The notes under the pieces: generated by a model
Databases searched by the model: none
What the model was told of the DNA's origin: nothing
What the model saw: the letters and a program-made list of their open reading frames with translations, nothing else
In this document: piece by piece, positions 41,547 to 51,102 of the stretch
Position numbering within the stretch: position 1 is the stretch's first letter
How the letters are laid out: each line of letters starts with the position of its first letter
Program-made: the position numbers and the translations under genes
Source of the DNA: Akkermansiaceae bacterium
GTDB taxonomy: Bacteria > Verrucomicrobiota > Verrucomicrobiia > Verrucomicrobiales > DEV007
DNA: 64,000 bases
NCBI GenBank assembly: GCA_024233085.1
Contig: JACKQC010000004.1
Span: 248,001-312,000 of the forward strand
Direction: 5' to 3'

Positions 41547-42995
41547 TCAGACCAGAATCTCGTCCACGACGCGGCCGTAGATGTCCGTCAGGCGAAAATC
41601 GCGCCCGGCGTGGCGGAAAGTCAGCCGCTCGTGGTCGAGACCGAGCTGATGCAGAATCGTGGCGTGAAGGTCGTGTATGTGAACCTTGCCTTCCACGGCG
41701 TGGTAACCGTATTCGTCCGTCGCGCCGTGGATGTGGCCGCCGCGAATCCCCGCGCCGGCCATCAGCGTGGTGAAGCCGTAGGGATTGTGCCCGCGCCCGT
41801 AGTTTTCCATCGAGGCTTTGCCGTCGGACAGGTCCTGCTCGTAGGGCGTGCGGCCAAACTCTCCGGTCCACACGACCAGCGTGTCCTCGAAGAGGCCCCG
41901 CGCCTTGAGATCGCGGATGAGCCCGGCGACGGGCCGGTCGATCTCGCGGCAGGTCCTGGGCAGGCCCTGCCGGATGTTGCCGTGGTGATCCCAGCCGCCC
42001 TTGTTCAACTGGATGAACCGCACGCCCGACTCGGCGAGACGCCGCGCGAGCAGACACTGGCGGCCGAACCAGTCGGTTTCCTTTTCGCCGATGCCGTAGA
42101 GCTTTTTTGTCGCCTCGGACTCGCCTTTCAGCGAAAACAACTCGGGAGCGGCGCTCTGCATTTTGAAGGCCAGCTCGAAGGACTCGATCATGCCCTCCAT
42201 GTGCCGGTCGCCCTGGAGCCGGTCGAGCTGGCGGCGGTTCAGGCCGCGAACGAAGTCGAATTGCTTCCGCTGGGCGGCGCCGGCGAACTTCGGGTCCCGC
42301 AGGTATCGCAACTCGGCGTCGGCGCCCTCGGCCGTTGGCAGGTCGATCCGGGTGCCCTGGTGTATCGCCGGCAGGAAGGCGCTGCCGAACTGTTGCGGAC
42401 TGCCGCCGTCGCCGCTCAGCATGTGGGAAATGGTGATGTAGGCGGGCAGGTTTTCGTTTTCCGTGCCCAGTCCGTAACTGACCCACGATCCCATCGACGG
42501 CCAGACGAAGGTCGTCGTTCCGGTGTGGATCTGCAGGCAGGCCGGAGCGTGGGCGAGATTGTCGGTGTGCATGCCGTTGAGCACGCACCAGTCGTCGATG
42601 GTCGCTCCCATCTCGGGGAGCAACTCCGACACGCGCGTTCCCGACTGTCCCCGGCGTTGAAATTTCCAGCCCGATCCGAAGAGGCGCATCTTCCCGACAC
42701 CCGGCTGCTCGACCCCGGCGGCGCGGGCGAAAGGCGCGACCTCGCCGCTCCGGGCGTCGAGTTTCGGCTTCGCGTCGAAAGTCTCCACATGCGACGGGCC
42801 GCCCTGCATGAAAAGAAAAATCACCCGCTTCGCCCGGGCCGGGAAATGCCCGGCATGCGCCGCCAGCGGCCGGGCGCCGGAGGCGGCGGCAGCCTGGCCA
42901 TGCAGCAGCGCAGCCAGGGCGGTGTGCCCGAACCCGCTGGCCGCCGTCTTCAAAAAGGCGCGGCGTCCCGGAAAAACTGTGCCGTCGAAGCGCAT
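41547..42995 (-). CDS. DUF1501 Tat-exported protein, last gene of GntR operon
   Basis: 482 residues with a Tat signal (GRRAFLKTAASGFGH, 10-24). DUF1501 motifs: FLFMQGGPSHVETFD near 60, TDWFGRQCLLARRLAESG near 305, and GEFGRTPYEQD near 375; it ends DIYGRVVDEILV, as does its paralogue at 45626. It follows its DUF1549/DUF1553 partner by 42 bp. The likely role is in an exported catabolic or redox complex with that partner. Confidence 0.92.
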   Translation of the reverse strand: MRFDGTVFPGRRAFLKTAASGFGHTALAALLHGQAAAASGARPLAAHAGHFPARAKRVIFLFMQGGPSHVETFDAKPKLDARSGEVAPFARAAGVEQPGVGKMRLFGSGWKFQRRGQSGTRVSELLPEMGATIDDWCVLNGMHTDNLAHAPACLQIHTGTTTFVWPSMGSWVSYGLGTENENLPAYITISHMLSGDGGSPQQFGSAFLPAIHQGTRIDLPTAEGADAELRYLRDPKFAGAAQRKQFDFVRGLNRRQLDRLQGDRHMEGMIESFELAFKMQSAAPELFSLKGESEATKKLYGIGEKETDWFGRQCLLARRLAESGVRFIQLNKGGWDHHGNIRQGLPRTCREIDRPVAGLIRDLKARGLFEDTLVVWTGEFGRTPYEQDLSDGKASMENYGRGHNPYGFTTLMAGAGIRGGHIHGATDEYGYHAVEGKVHIHDLHATILHQLGLDHERLTFRHAGRDFRLTDIYGRVVDEILV

Positions 42996-43037
42996 CGGTG
43001 GAGTGGGGGAAAGTGTAATTCGGATCGGGGGGCGGAA

Positions 43038-45629
43038 TCAATCGCGGAAGAGGAATTCGTTCGCGATCAGACAGCTTTGGCCGAGGCGGGCCCAGGCCTC
43101 GTCGCGCGCCTCGTCGGCGGGCCGGTCCGCGGGGTTTTGGCTGAGTTCGTCGAGAAAAGCGAGCGCGGCGTCGATTTCCTCCGGCTCGGCCGGGCGGGCG
43201 AAAACCCGCCGAACCAGCGCCGCGGCCCGTTCGCGGTCGTCGCCTCCCCCGGCGCGGCCGGCGAGCGCCCGCCCGCATTCCACGACAAAGGGGGAATTGG
43301 CGAGCGTCAGCGCCTGGGTCGGCACCGCGGTCAGGCTGCGCTGGCCGTTTTCCTGGTTTGTGTCGGGCAGGTCGAAGACGGCGAGAAAATCCATCGCGTC
43401 GAAGGGACCCTTCCGTTTCACCGGCAGATAGACCGAGCGCCGCCGGCTGAGCGATTCGGGAAACCGGGCGCCGTCGCCGACCGACTCGGGTTTGCCGGTG
43501 TTGAGGTTTCCGGGGATCTCGAGCGGCAGCGACGAACCGCCGGCCTCGCGGCTAAGCATCCCCGACACCGCGAGCATGGCGTCGCGAATCGTCTCGGCGT
43601 CGAGCCGGCGCCGGTTCGCCCGCCACAGCCACCGGTTCTCCGGATCGCGCGCCTCGATCCCGGACGCGACGGCGGCGGGATTCACGGCGGCCTGCCGCCA
43701 GGCGCGGGTCGCGACGAGGCGGCGGATCAGTCGCTTGGTGGACCAGCCGTCGGCGATGAAATCGGCCGCGAGGCGGTCGAGCAGCTCGGGATGACTCGGC
43801 GCCTCGCCCCGGAACCCGAAATTGTCGGCCGTCCGGACCAGTCCCTCGCCAAACACCTGCCGCCAGACGCGGTTCACCCAAACGCGCGCGGCGAGCGGGT
43901 TTTTCGGATCGACGATCCAGTCGGCCAGCTCCCGGCGACCGCTCTGTCCGGCGGAGGGAGCGACGGGCGCGCCGTCCCAGGCCGGCCCCCTCGGAAAGCC
44001 GCGCGGCGCGACCTCGCCGAGCTGGCGGGCGTTGCCGCGAATGTTGATCCGGCAATCCTCGGGCTCGGGCATTTCGGAAACCGACATCGCGAGGGCCTCG
44101 ATTCGGTGGGGCCGGAGGTAGGCCAGCACCTTGAGACGGCCGTCGCCCTCCCGGACGCGGCCGTTGGCTTCGTCGAGCTGCTTTTGAAGCTCGGAAAGCG
44201 CGGTGTCGGCGGTCTCCGCGCCCGAATTCGCCGGAGCGGTGGTGGAAGCGGTGGCGAGCTCCGCTTTTCGCGCCGCGATTTTTTCCTCCAGCGCCTTCGC
44301 CTCCGCCCTCGCGTCGGACCGCCGCGACTCCGCCTCGCTGACCTCCTTTTGGAAGACTCGCGCGGCTTCGGCCCGGGCGACGAGTTGCTCCGGCGTTTCC
44401 GGCAGGGGACGCTCTTCGATCGCGCTGAAGACGCCGTTGAGCCGGCCGTTCAGCGTGACCGTGCTGTAAAAGATGCCAGCCAGGCCGTAATACTCCGCCT
44501 GCGTGACCGGGTCGAACTTGTGATCGTGACAGCGCGCGCAGCCGAGCGTCATGCCGAGAAGGGCCTGACCGGTGCGCTGGACCTGCCGGTCGATCACGTC
44601 CATGCGCAGCTGCGCCTTGTCGCCGTTGACCAATTCCCACGGCCCGATCGCGAGGAAACCGGTCGCCACGATCCTCCGGGCGCGCATGGCGGCATCGGAC
44701 GACTCCAGCAAATCGCCCGCGAGCTGTTCGCGGACGAATTCGGGAAACGGCTGGTCGCCGCTGAACGCACCGATCGCATAATCCCGGTAACGCCAGGCCT
44801 CCGGCGCCGGAATCGCGCGGCCCAGGCCGATCGTGTCCGCGTAGGCCGTCAGATCGAGCCAGTGCCGGGCCCACTTTTCGCCGAAGGCCGGGCTCGCGAG
44901 CAGGCGGTCGGCGAGGTCCGCCACCGCCGCGTCGGGATCGCGCTCGTGGGCGGCCCGGAAGGCGTCGCTCTGCTCCGGCGTCGGCGGCAAACCCGTCAGC
45001 ACCAGATATAGCCGGCGCGCCAGGGTCCACGCATCGGCGTCCGGCGCGGGCGTGATGCCTTCCGACTCCAGCTTCGCGAGGAGAAAGCGGTCGAACGGAT
45101 CGCGCGGCCAGCCGGCGTCGCGGACCTCGGGCGGCGCGACCGGTTTCAGGGGCTGGAAGGACCACAGCTCGGCGGCGGCGGGCACGGCCGGCCGGGATTT
45201 CCCGGCGTCCTCCGGCGAAAAGGACTCCCGCGGATCCGGAGCGCCGCGGGCGATCCAATCGCGCAGCAACGCGATCGTCTCCGGCGGCAGTTTACCGTCC
45301 GGCGGCATCTGGAGATCGGCGTCGGCGTAACCGATCGCTCTGGCCAACAGGCTTTCGCCCGGCTTTCCCGGCGCGATGGCCGGCCCCGAATCCCCGCCCT
45401 TCGTCCAGCCGCTTCGCGAATCGAGCACCAGCCCGCCCTTCGCTTTGCCGCCGGCGTGGCTGTGGCATTCGAAGCAGTGCGTCTTCAGCAGCGGCTCGAT
45501 TCTCGAGCGGAAATATGCCGCTTCGTCATCCGGATTTCCGGCGGCCATCGCCCCGGAAAGGAGAGCGGCGGCGGAAAACGCCGACAGGATGCTCCGGAGC
45601 GGCCACCGTCTGTCGAAGTGCCGGTTCAT
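43038..45629 (-). CDS. Exported cytochrome-domain DUF1549/DUF1553 protein
   Basis: 863 residues; the start overlaps the upstream DUF1501 stop by 4 bp. Signal peptide 11-30; a heme motif CFECHSH near 52; DUF1549 with LTGLPPTPEQSD near 215; a second motif CARCHDHKFDP near 375; a coiled coil with Arg/Glu/Ala (about 435-505), and DUF1553 to the C-terminus, ending NEFLFRD. This is the common PVC pairing of an exported cytochrome-like protein with DUF1501. Electron donors and substrate are unknown. Confidence 0.9.
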   Translation of the reverse strand: MNRHFDRRWPLRSILSAFSAAALLSGAMAAGNPDDEAAYFRSRIEPLLKTHCFECHSHAGGKAKGGLVLDSRSGWTKGGDSGPAIAPGKPGESLLARAIGYADADLQMPPDGKLPPETIALLRDWIARGAPDPRESFSPEDAGKSRPAVPAAAELWSFQPLKPVAPPEVRDAGWPRDPFDRFLLAKLESEGITPAPDADAWTLARRLYLVLTGLPPTPEQSDAFRAAHERDPDAAVADLADRLLASPAFGEKWARHWLDLTAYADTIGLGRAIPAPEAWRYRDYAIGAFSGDQPFPEFVREQLAGDLLESSDAAMRARRIVATGFLAIGPWELVNGDKAQLRMDVIDRQVQRTGQALLGMTLGCARCHDHKFDPVTQAEYYGLAGIFYSTVTLNGRLNGVFSAIEERPLPETPEQLVARAEAARVFQKEVSEAESRRSDARAEAKALEEKIAARKAELATASTTAPANSGAETADTALSELQKQLDEANGRVREGDGRLKVLAYLRPHRIEALAMSVSEMPEPEDCRINIRGNARQLGEVAPRGFPRGPAWDGAPVAPSAGQSGRRELADWIVDPKNPLAARVWVNRVWRQVFGEGLVRTADNFGFRGEAPSHPELLDRLAADFIADGWSTKRLIRRLVATRAWRQAAVNPAAVASGIEARDPENRWLWRANRRRLDAETIRDAMLAVSGMLSREAGGSSLPLEIPGNLNTGKPESVGDGARFPESLSRRRSVYLPVKRKGPFDAMDFLAVFDLPDTNQENGQRSLTAVPTQALTLANSPFVVECGRALAGRAGGGDDRERAAALVRRVFARPAEPEEIDAALAFLDELSQNPADRPADEARDEAWARLGQSCLIANEFLFRD

Positions 45630-47116
45630 GCGAGAATCTCCCGGATGACGTGGCCATGCACGTCGGTGAGCCGCCGGTCGAGCGAGTCGTGGCGCACGGT
45701 TAGCCGCTCGTGGTCGATCCCGAGCAGGTGGAGGATGGTGGCGTGGATGTCGTACACCTGGGTGGGGTGCTCGCGGTCGAGCGGTTTGTAGCCCCACAGG
45801 TCGCTTTCGCCATGGGTGACCCCGCCGCGCACGCCGCCGCCGCACAGCCAGTTGGTAAACACGAAAGGATTGTGGTCGCGACCCACTCCGCGCTGCGCGC
45901 AGGGCATGCGACCGAACTCCGTGGTCCACAGGATGATCGTGTCGTCGAGCATGCCGCGCTGTTTCAGGTCCTTGATGAGAGCCGCCGCGCCGACGGCCAT
46001 GCCCCGGGCCAGCGGACCGTGGTCGCGCTTCACATCCTCGTGGGAATCCCAGTTGCGCCGGGGAAAGCCGTTGTCGTTTCCCGACCAGATCTGCACGAAC
46101 CGCACCCCGCGCTCCAGCAGCCGCCGGGCGACGAGACATTTCCGGCCGAAGAACTCGGTCTCGGCCTTCGCGTTGATGGTCGTGTCGTCCACTCCCGGCC
46201 CCTCCGGCGCGAGCCCGTAGAGATCCTTGATGTGTTGCGGCTCCTTCGAGACGTCGAGCGCCTCCGTCGCGCTCAGTTGCATCCGCGCCGCGAGTTCGTA
46301 GCTGCGGATCCGCGCGTTGAGCCGGCTGTCGCCCGCCCGTTCCGCCGCGTACCCGGCGTTCAGGCGCCCCAGCAATTCGAGCCCGGCCCGGTCGGCGGCC
46401 GGGGTGATGTATTCCGCGTTTTTTCGGGGAAAAAGATCGTCGATCGGCGTCTCGCCGCCGGGCCGGATGACCGTGCCCTGGTGTTCCGCCGGCAAAAACA
46501 TCGAGGACCAGTTCTTCGTGCCGTTCGAGGCCAGCCCGCGGTGGTCGGGCAGCACGACGAAGCTGGGCAGGTTGTCGTTTTCCGATCCGAGCGCGTGGCT
46601 GACCCACGATCCCGCGCTGGGAAAACCCGGCCGGTTGAAGCCCGTCGTCTGCAGCAGCGTGCCCTGGCTGTGGACGCCCGTCTTGCCCACCACATTGTGA
46701 ACGAACGCGATCTCGTCGGCGACCTCCCCGAGCGGCGAGACGATTTCCGAGAGCGCTTTGCCGCATTTCCCGTGCGGCCGGAAATCCCAGACCGACTTCA
46801 TCGAGGCGCCCGGCGTCGACTGAAACAGCTCCACTCCCTCGCCCGGGTCCCATTGTTTGCCGTGTTCCTTTTCCAGGCGCGGTTTATAGTCGAAAAGGTC
46901 CACATGGCTCGCCGCGCCGGCCATGAAAAGCTGGACCACGCGCTTCGCCCGCGGCGGATGGTGGAGATGCCCGCCGGAAAGCACGCCGTCGCGTCCCAGC
47001 AAATCGGTCAACGCGAGCCCGGGAAAGGTTCCCGCCAAACCGGCGAGAAAACCGCGCCGCGAGGAAAATCCCGATGCACGAACGGCGGAGATTGGGCAAT
47101 CTTGCGATGCTGACAT
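45626..47116 (-). CDS. DUF1501 exported protein in GntR operon
   Basis: 496 residues from the ATG at 47116. A Tat-like signal is present (SSRRGFLAGLAG, about 19-30). The DUF1501 features are LFMAGAASHVDLFDYKP, FFGRKCLVARRLLERG, and TEFGRMPCAQR. Its end matches that of the 41547 paralogue (VHGHVIREILA). It overlaps the following DUF1549/DUF1553 gene by 4 bp. Its CATG start is shared base-for-base with a small ORF on the opposite strand. Confidence 0.92.
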   Translation of the reverse strand: MSASQDCPISAVRASGFSSRRGFLAGLAGTFPGLALTDLLGRDGVLSGGHLHHPPRAKRVVQLFMAGAASHVDLFDYKPRLEKEHGKQWDPGEGVELFQSTPGASMKSVWDFRPHGKCGKALSEIVSPLGEVADEIAFVHNVVGKTGVHSQGTLLQTTGFNRPGFPSAGSWVSHALGSENDNLPSFVVLPDHRGLASNGTKNWSSMFLPAEHQGTVIRPGGETPIDDLFPRKNAEYITPAADRAGLELLGRLNAGYAAERAGDSRLNARIRSYELAARMQLSATEALDVSKEPQHIKDLYGLAPEGPGVDDTTINAKAETEFFGRKCLVARRLLERGVRFVQIWSGNDNGFPRRNWDSHEDVKRDHGPLARGMAVGAAALIKDLKQRGMLDDTIILWTTEFGRMPCAQRGVGRDHNPFVFTNWLCGGGVRGGVTHGESDLWGYKPLDREHPTQVYDIHATILHLLGIDHERLTVRHDSLDRRLTDVHGHVIREILA

Positions 47117-47321
47117 GGAAGAAGACCTCAAAGCGTTGGCGGATTCGATTTATCGCGAGCGCGTCGGACGGGCTCGAACGATTCCCTCGTCGAAAAAAAT
47201 GGGATGGGGGCCGGGACGATATCCATCGCTGGACGGGTCAACACGGCACCCGCGCGCTCCCCGACGAAATTCGCGCCTCGATCCCGCCGCTGGATTGATT
47301 TTATCGGCTCAGTCCACATAG
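47115..47321 (+). pseudogene. Possible small gene or remnant, divergent from DUF1501
   Basis: The ATG at 47115 opens 28 residues that look real (MEEDLKALADSIYRERVGRA, followed by RTIPSSKK). After an A7 run (47193-47199) the frame continues with low-quality sequence to 47321, while the +1 frame reads on to a stop at 47298. This fits a small gene with a frameshift, but the family is not identified. Confidence 0.25.
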
Positions 47322-50272
47322 GCAAACTCGCTGAGGTTCAAAATCACGCGGCAGGCGTTGGCGAGGCCGTGTCGCTTCCCGTATTCGGCCAGCGCGCCGG
47401 CCTCCTCCGGACGCGGCGCTCGGCCGGTCGCGATCTCGAAGGCGGCGGCGGTCGGCGACGGCGCGTCCTTCACCCGCGCGGCGAAATGTCCCGCCATCGC
47501 CGTCATGAACGGATTGTTCATCAGGGCGAGCGCCTGCGGGGCGGTGGTGGTCTCGTCGCGCTTGGCGACCATCTGCGAGGGGTCGGCGCAGTCCAGCGTC
47601 GTGAGAAAGGGCTGGGTGCGCGAACGGACGATCATCCGGTAAATCGAGCGCCGCTGCGCCTTCGGATCGTCGGGATCGTGCAGTTCGTATTCGTAATGCG
47701 GCGAGTGCTCCGGCTTTTCGATCACGAAATCCTGGAAACTCGGCCCGCCCATCTCGCGGCCCAGTTTGCCCGACACGCTCAGCACCGCGTCCCGCAGTTC
47801 CTCGGCGGAGAGGCGGCGCCGGTTCGCCCGCCAGCAGAGCGTGTTTCCCGCGTCCACGGCGGAGGCGGCGGCGTTTTCGGCCGAGCTTTGGCGCCAGGCC
47901 GCGCTCGTCACGATGAGCCGGTGCAGCGACTTGAGCGACTGGCCCGGGTCGTCCCGCAACTTCGCGGCGAGGAAATCGAGCAGCTCGGGATGGGTCGGCT
48001 CCATCCCCATGCGGCCGAGGTCGTTCGGCGAGTCGACAATCCCGCGGCCGAAATGCCAGAGCCAGACCCGGTTCGCGATCGAGCGCCAGGCGAGCGGGTT
48101 TTTCGCGTCGGTGAGGTATTTCGCCAGGGCGGCCCGCGCCTCCCCCTCCGAGGCGCCCTCCGGCAGTGGAAACTCCGCCGCGCTCCCCTCCCACATCGGC
48201 GGCGCACCGGGCTTCATCTCGTCTCCGGGCGCGAGAATATCCCCGCGCCGAAGCAGGTGAATCGTCCGCGATTTGCCCTCCGTGGGCGCCACGTTGCCGA
48301 ATTTCTTGAAGTGCGTCGCCGCCGCGTAAACCATCCGGCCTTCCGGCAGGCCGCCCAGTTCCTTCCGCGCGCCGGCGAGTTTTTCGTTCAGCGAATCGCG
48401 CTCGTCCACGATTTCCGGCGTGTTCAGCCGGTCAAGGATCGTCGTCTCCTTCGCGCGCAGCGCGGCCAGCTCCCGCGTCGCCTCGGGATCGCCGCCGGTC
48501 GGAAATCGCCCGTCCACCAGGTTCTTCGCGCCCCAGCGCGCGCCCTGCTCGATCGAGTCCAGCGCCGTGACGGTCGCGCCGGCGGCGCGATTTTTGCCGT
48601 CGGTGTCGAGAACCCGCATCTCCGCCAGAGCCAGCATGTAGTCGTTCTTCCGCTCGGCCAATTTCGTGGCCGTGAAACGAACCGCCCTCGCCTTGGTGAC
48701 GCCTTCGGCGGGAAACGTCAGCGGCACGATCCCCGGGTTCGGCTGATCGCTCCTCGTCCGGTCGGCAAGCACCCGGACGTTTTCGGAAAACGCCGCGTCG
48801 TCCGCCACTTCCACCCGATAGCGGACGGGAAAGCCGAAGCCCCCGCCGATCCCGGCGTAGTCGTCGTGCGCGCCGATGACGACGACCTCGCGAATGGACA
48901 CGGGCTCGGGAAACTCGATCCGCACCCACTTCCCGGCATCCGGCCGATTGACGATCTGGCTGTGAAAACCGTGTTCGGGAGACTTTTTCACCTCGCCGGC
49001 ACCCTTGTCCCTCAGCAGCCGGAGCCGGTCGCGGAGTTCCGCCAGCTCGGCGCCGCCGGCGTCGGTGACGCGTTTGTCGAGCGCCTTGAGGGCCGCCTCG
49101 AGCTTGCCGATTTCGACCGAGAGGCGCTCGCGGCGCTGTTGCGCGCCCGGATCGAGATCGTAAACGCGGTCCGCCCGGTCGACCGCGCCGAACACCGCGT
49201 GCAGCCGGTAGTAATCCTCCATCGTCACCGGGTCGAACTTGTGGTTATGGCACTGCGCGCACTGCGCCGTGGTGGACATGAAGGCGTTGAAAACCGCGCT
49301 GACCATGTCGTCGCGGTCCATGTGCTTGGCGATGCGGCCGTCCAGCTTGCCTTCGCCGACCTCGTAGTGGGCGATGAAATCCCACGGCCCGGCCGCGATG
49401 AAACCCAGCGCCACAATGCCGTCCGGATCGCCGGGGTAAAGCGTGTCGCCGGCGATCTGCTCGCGGACGAAGCGACCCCACGGCTTGTCGTCGTTCAGGC
49501 TCCGAATCACATAATCCCGGTAAGGCCACGCGTTCGGGCGCGGCTTGTCCTTGTCGTAGCCGTGCGTCTCGCCGTAGCGCGCCACATCGAGCCAGTGCCG
49601 TGCCCAGTGCTCGCCGTATCCCGGGCTTTCCAGCAATTCCTCGACCAGCGCGCGGTAGGCGCCCTCGGGATCGGCGGCGCGGGCCTTCTCGAAGGCGGCG
49701 AGCCGCTCCGGCGACGGCGGCAGGCCGGTGAGGTCGAAAAACAACCGGCGGGCCAACACGCGCGGTTTGGCCTCGGGCGACGGTTTCAGGCCCTTCTCCT
49801 TCAGCTTCGCGAGGATGAAGGCGTCGATTTCGTTCCGAACCCAGCCCTTTTCGGTCTCATTAAACAGGGTTGGGTCGGGGACCATACCCTGTTGAGTCGG
49901 GATCGGTTTCAGCGACCACCAGTCGAGGCCGGGCACGTGGCGGTCTTCCAGCACCCGGCCGGCGGGAATCTTCGCGCCGTCTTTCACCCAGGCGGCCAGC
50001 GCGGCCACCTCGGCGGCGGAGAGCGGGGCGCGATCTTTCGGCATCTCCGGTTCCGCGCCGGAAATCGCCTCGACGATGGCCTTCGGCGTCTCGACGGCGA
50101 CCGGCGCGCGGTCAAGCACCACGTCGCCCTTGTGATCCTTCGCGTTGTGGCAGGAGACGCAATTTTTCTCGAGAACCGTCAGCGGGTCGAGCGCGGCCGG
50201 GATGGCGAAGGCGATCCGCGGAGCCAGGATGGCCAACACGAGGCCAAAGATGGTTGGACGCCCGAATTTCAT
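47309..50272 (-). CDS. Exported cytochrome-domain DUF1549/DUF1553 protein with in-frame palindromic element
   Basis: 987 residues. The start overlaps the gntR stop by 4 bp. Signal peptide 7-24; heme motif CVSCHNAK near 38; DUF1549 with FDLTGLPPSPERL near 177; CAQCHNHKFDP near 340; a long insert with a coiled coil and a discoidin-like region (about 400-560); DUF1553 to the end. Between WWSLKPI and WVRNEIDAF, a spot where paralogues have only a short linker, palindromic element copy 7 adds PTQQGMVPDPTLFNE. The reading frame is kept. Confidence 0.92.
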   Translation of the reverse strand: MKFGRPTIFGLVLAILAPRIAFAIPAALDPLTVLEKNCVSCHNAKDHKGDVVLDRAPVAVETPKAIVEAISGAEPEMPKDRAPLSAAEVAALAAWVKDGAKIPAGRVLEDRHVPGLDWWSLKPIPTQQGMVPDPTLFNETEKGWVRNEIDAFILAKLKEKGLKPSPEAKPRVLARRLFFDLTGLPPSPERLAAFEKARAADPEGAYRALVEELLESPGYGEHWARHWLDVARYGETHGYDKDKPRPNAWPYRDYVIRSLNDDKPWGRFVREQIAGDTLYPGDPDGIVALGFIAAGPWDFIAHYEVGEGKLDGRIAKHMDRDDMVSAVFNAFMSTTAQCAQCHNHKFDPVTMEDYYRLHAVFGAVDRADRVYDLDPGAQQRRERLSVEIGKLEAALKALDKRVTDAGGAELAELRDRLRLLRDKGAGEVKKSPEHGFHSQIVNRPDAGKWVRIEFPEPVSIREVVVIGAHDDYAGIGGGFGFPVRYRVEVADDAAFSENVRVLADRTRSDQPNPGIVPLTFPAEGVTKARAVRFTATKLAERKNDYMLALAEMRVLDTDGKNRAAGATVTALDSIEQGARWGAKNLVDGRFPTGGDPEATRELAALRAKETTILDRLNTPEIVDERDSLNEKLAGARKELGGLPEGRMVYAAATHFKKFGNVAPTEGKSRTIHLLRRGDILAPGDEMKPGAPPMWEGSAAEFPLPEGASEGEARAALAKYLTDAKNPLAWRSIANRVWLWHFGRGIVDSPNDLGRMGMEPTHPELLDFLAAKLRDDPGQSLKSLHRLIVTSAAWRQSSAENAAASAVDAGNTLCWRANRRRLSAEELRDAVLSVSGKLGREMGGPSFQDFVIEKPEHSPHYEYELHDPDDPKAQRRSIYRMIVRSRTQPFLTTLDCADPSQMVAKRDETTTAPQALALMNNPFMTAMAGHFAARVKDAPSPTAAAFEIATGRAPRPEEAGALAEYGKRHGLANACRVILNLSEFAYVD
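49863..49893. repeat. Palindromic element copy 7, in frame inside a CDS
   Basis: AACAGGGTT (49863-49871) and TACCCTGTT (49885-49893), one arm mismatch. It lies within the DUF1549/DUF1553 gene and encodes a linker peptide on the minus strand. Confidence 0.9.
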
Positions 50273-51006
50273 GCGGTCCGGGTGGCGATTCCTTCCGACG
50301 CCTCCAGATCGGTGGCGGCTTCTTCGACGTGGGTCCTCATGAGCTTCGCGGCATCGTCCGGAAGGCCGGCCTCGATGGCGGCGAGAATCGCTTCATGATG
50401 GGCGATGGCTTTTTTCAGGCCGCTCTGGGAAAGGGTTCGCAGGCGGCTGGTTTCGCCCAGGTCACCGAGCGACGAGAGCACCAGGGCGACGATGGCATTG
50501 CCGGCGGCCCGCGCGATCTGTTCGTGAAAACGGGCGTCGATTCGAGCCGCCTGGGCGAGATCGGTGCATTCGGCGAGTTCGCGGTGGCAGCTCCGCAGCG
50601 CGGCGAGGGCATCGGCATCGGCGCGAAGGGCCGCGAGACGGGCGGACTCGGGCTCGAGAATGCGGCGGGTTTCGTTGAGCTGGCGGAGGCGCTCCAGCGA
50701 ATCCGGAATGTCGAACTGGAGCGACCGGCTCAGGGGACGCTGGAGCTGATGCACGACCTTGATGCCGCGGCCGTGCTGAATCTCGATGAATCCCTGCAGT
50801 TCGAGACGCTTGGTGGCCTCGCGGATCACCGGCCGACTGACACCGAAACGCACCGCGAGTTCGCGTTCGGAGGGAAGCCATGTGTCCGCGTGGGGATCGA
50901 TCTGGCGCGAAAACTCAGCGATGATGTGCTCGGCGAGGCGGCCGGAGGTTTGCTCGACGAGCGAGAGGCGGCGTTCGGGGGGAGGCGAGACGGCGGCGGG
51001 GATCAT
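50269..51006 (-). CDS. GntR family regulator (FadR/FCD type)
   Basis: 245 residues. An N-terminal winged helix (WLPSERELAVRFGVSRPVIR near 43-62) is followed by an FCD ligand-binding domain with its Asp/His metal-site residues (DARFHEQIARAAGN and the HHEAILAAIEAG segment). FCD regulators usually sense a carboxylic or sugar acid. It heads the operon of two DUF1549/DUF1553-DUF1501 pairs, and its start codon touches a perfect palindromic operator, so it probably represses itself and the operon. Confidence 0.93.
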   Translation of the reverse strand: MIPAAVSPPPERRLSLVEQTSGRLAEHIIAEFSRQIDPHADTWLPSERELAVRFGVSRPVIREATKRLELQGFIEIQHGRGIKVVHQLQRPLSRSLQFDIPDSLERLRQLNETRRILEPESARLAALRADADALAALRSCHRELAECTDLAQAARIDARFHEQIARAAGNAIVALVLSSLGDLGETSRLRTLSQSGLKKAIAHHEAILAAIEAGLPDDAAKLMRTHVEEAATDLEASEGIATRTA

Positions 51007-51024
51007 TGGTAAGAGGTCTTACCA
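51007..51024 (-). promoter_or_regulatory. GntR operator, perfect palindrome
   Basis: TGGTAAGAGGTCTTACCA has 8-bp perfect arms around GG and abuts the gntR start codon at 51006. TGGT..ACCA ends are typical of FCD-type GntR sites. Confidence 0.7.
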
Positions 51025-51102
51025 CTTGCCCGCCAATCGGGCAAAGGCGTGATCGGGCGATCCGTGATCGCGTGGGCTGTTCCGCATCCGGATTTCGGCC
51101 GG

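Noticed and set aside
41394..45011. 1,205-codon plus-strand frame
   Set aside because: Shadow of the DUF1501 and DUF1549/DUF1553 genes on the minus strand; high GC suppresses stop codons.
47204..50398. 1,064-codon plus-strand frame
   Set aside because: Antisense to the DUF1549/DUF1553 gene at 47309-50272, which has signal peptide, heme motifs and the DUF blocks.
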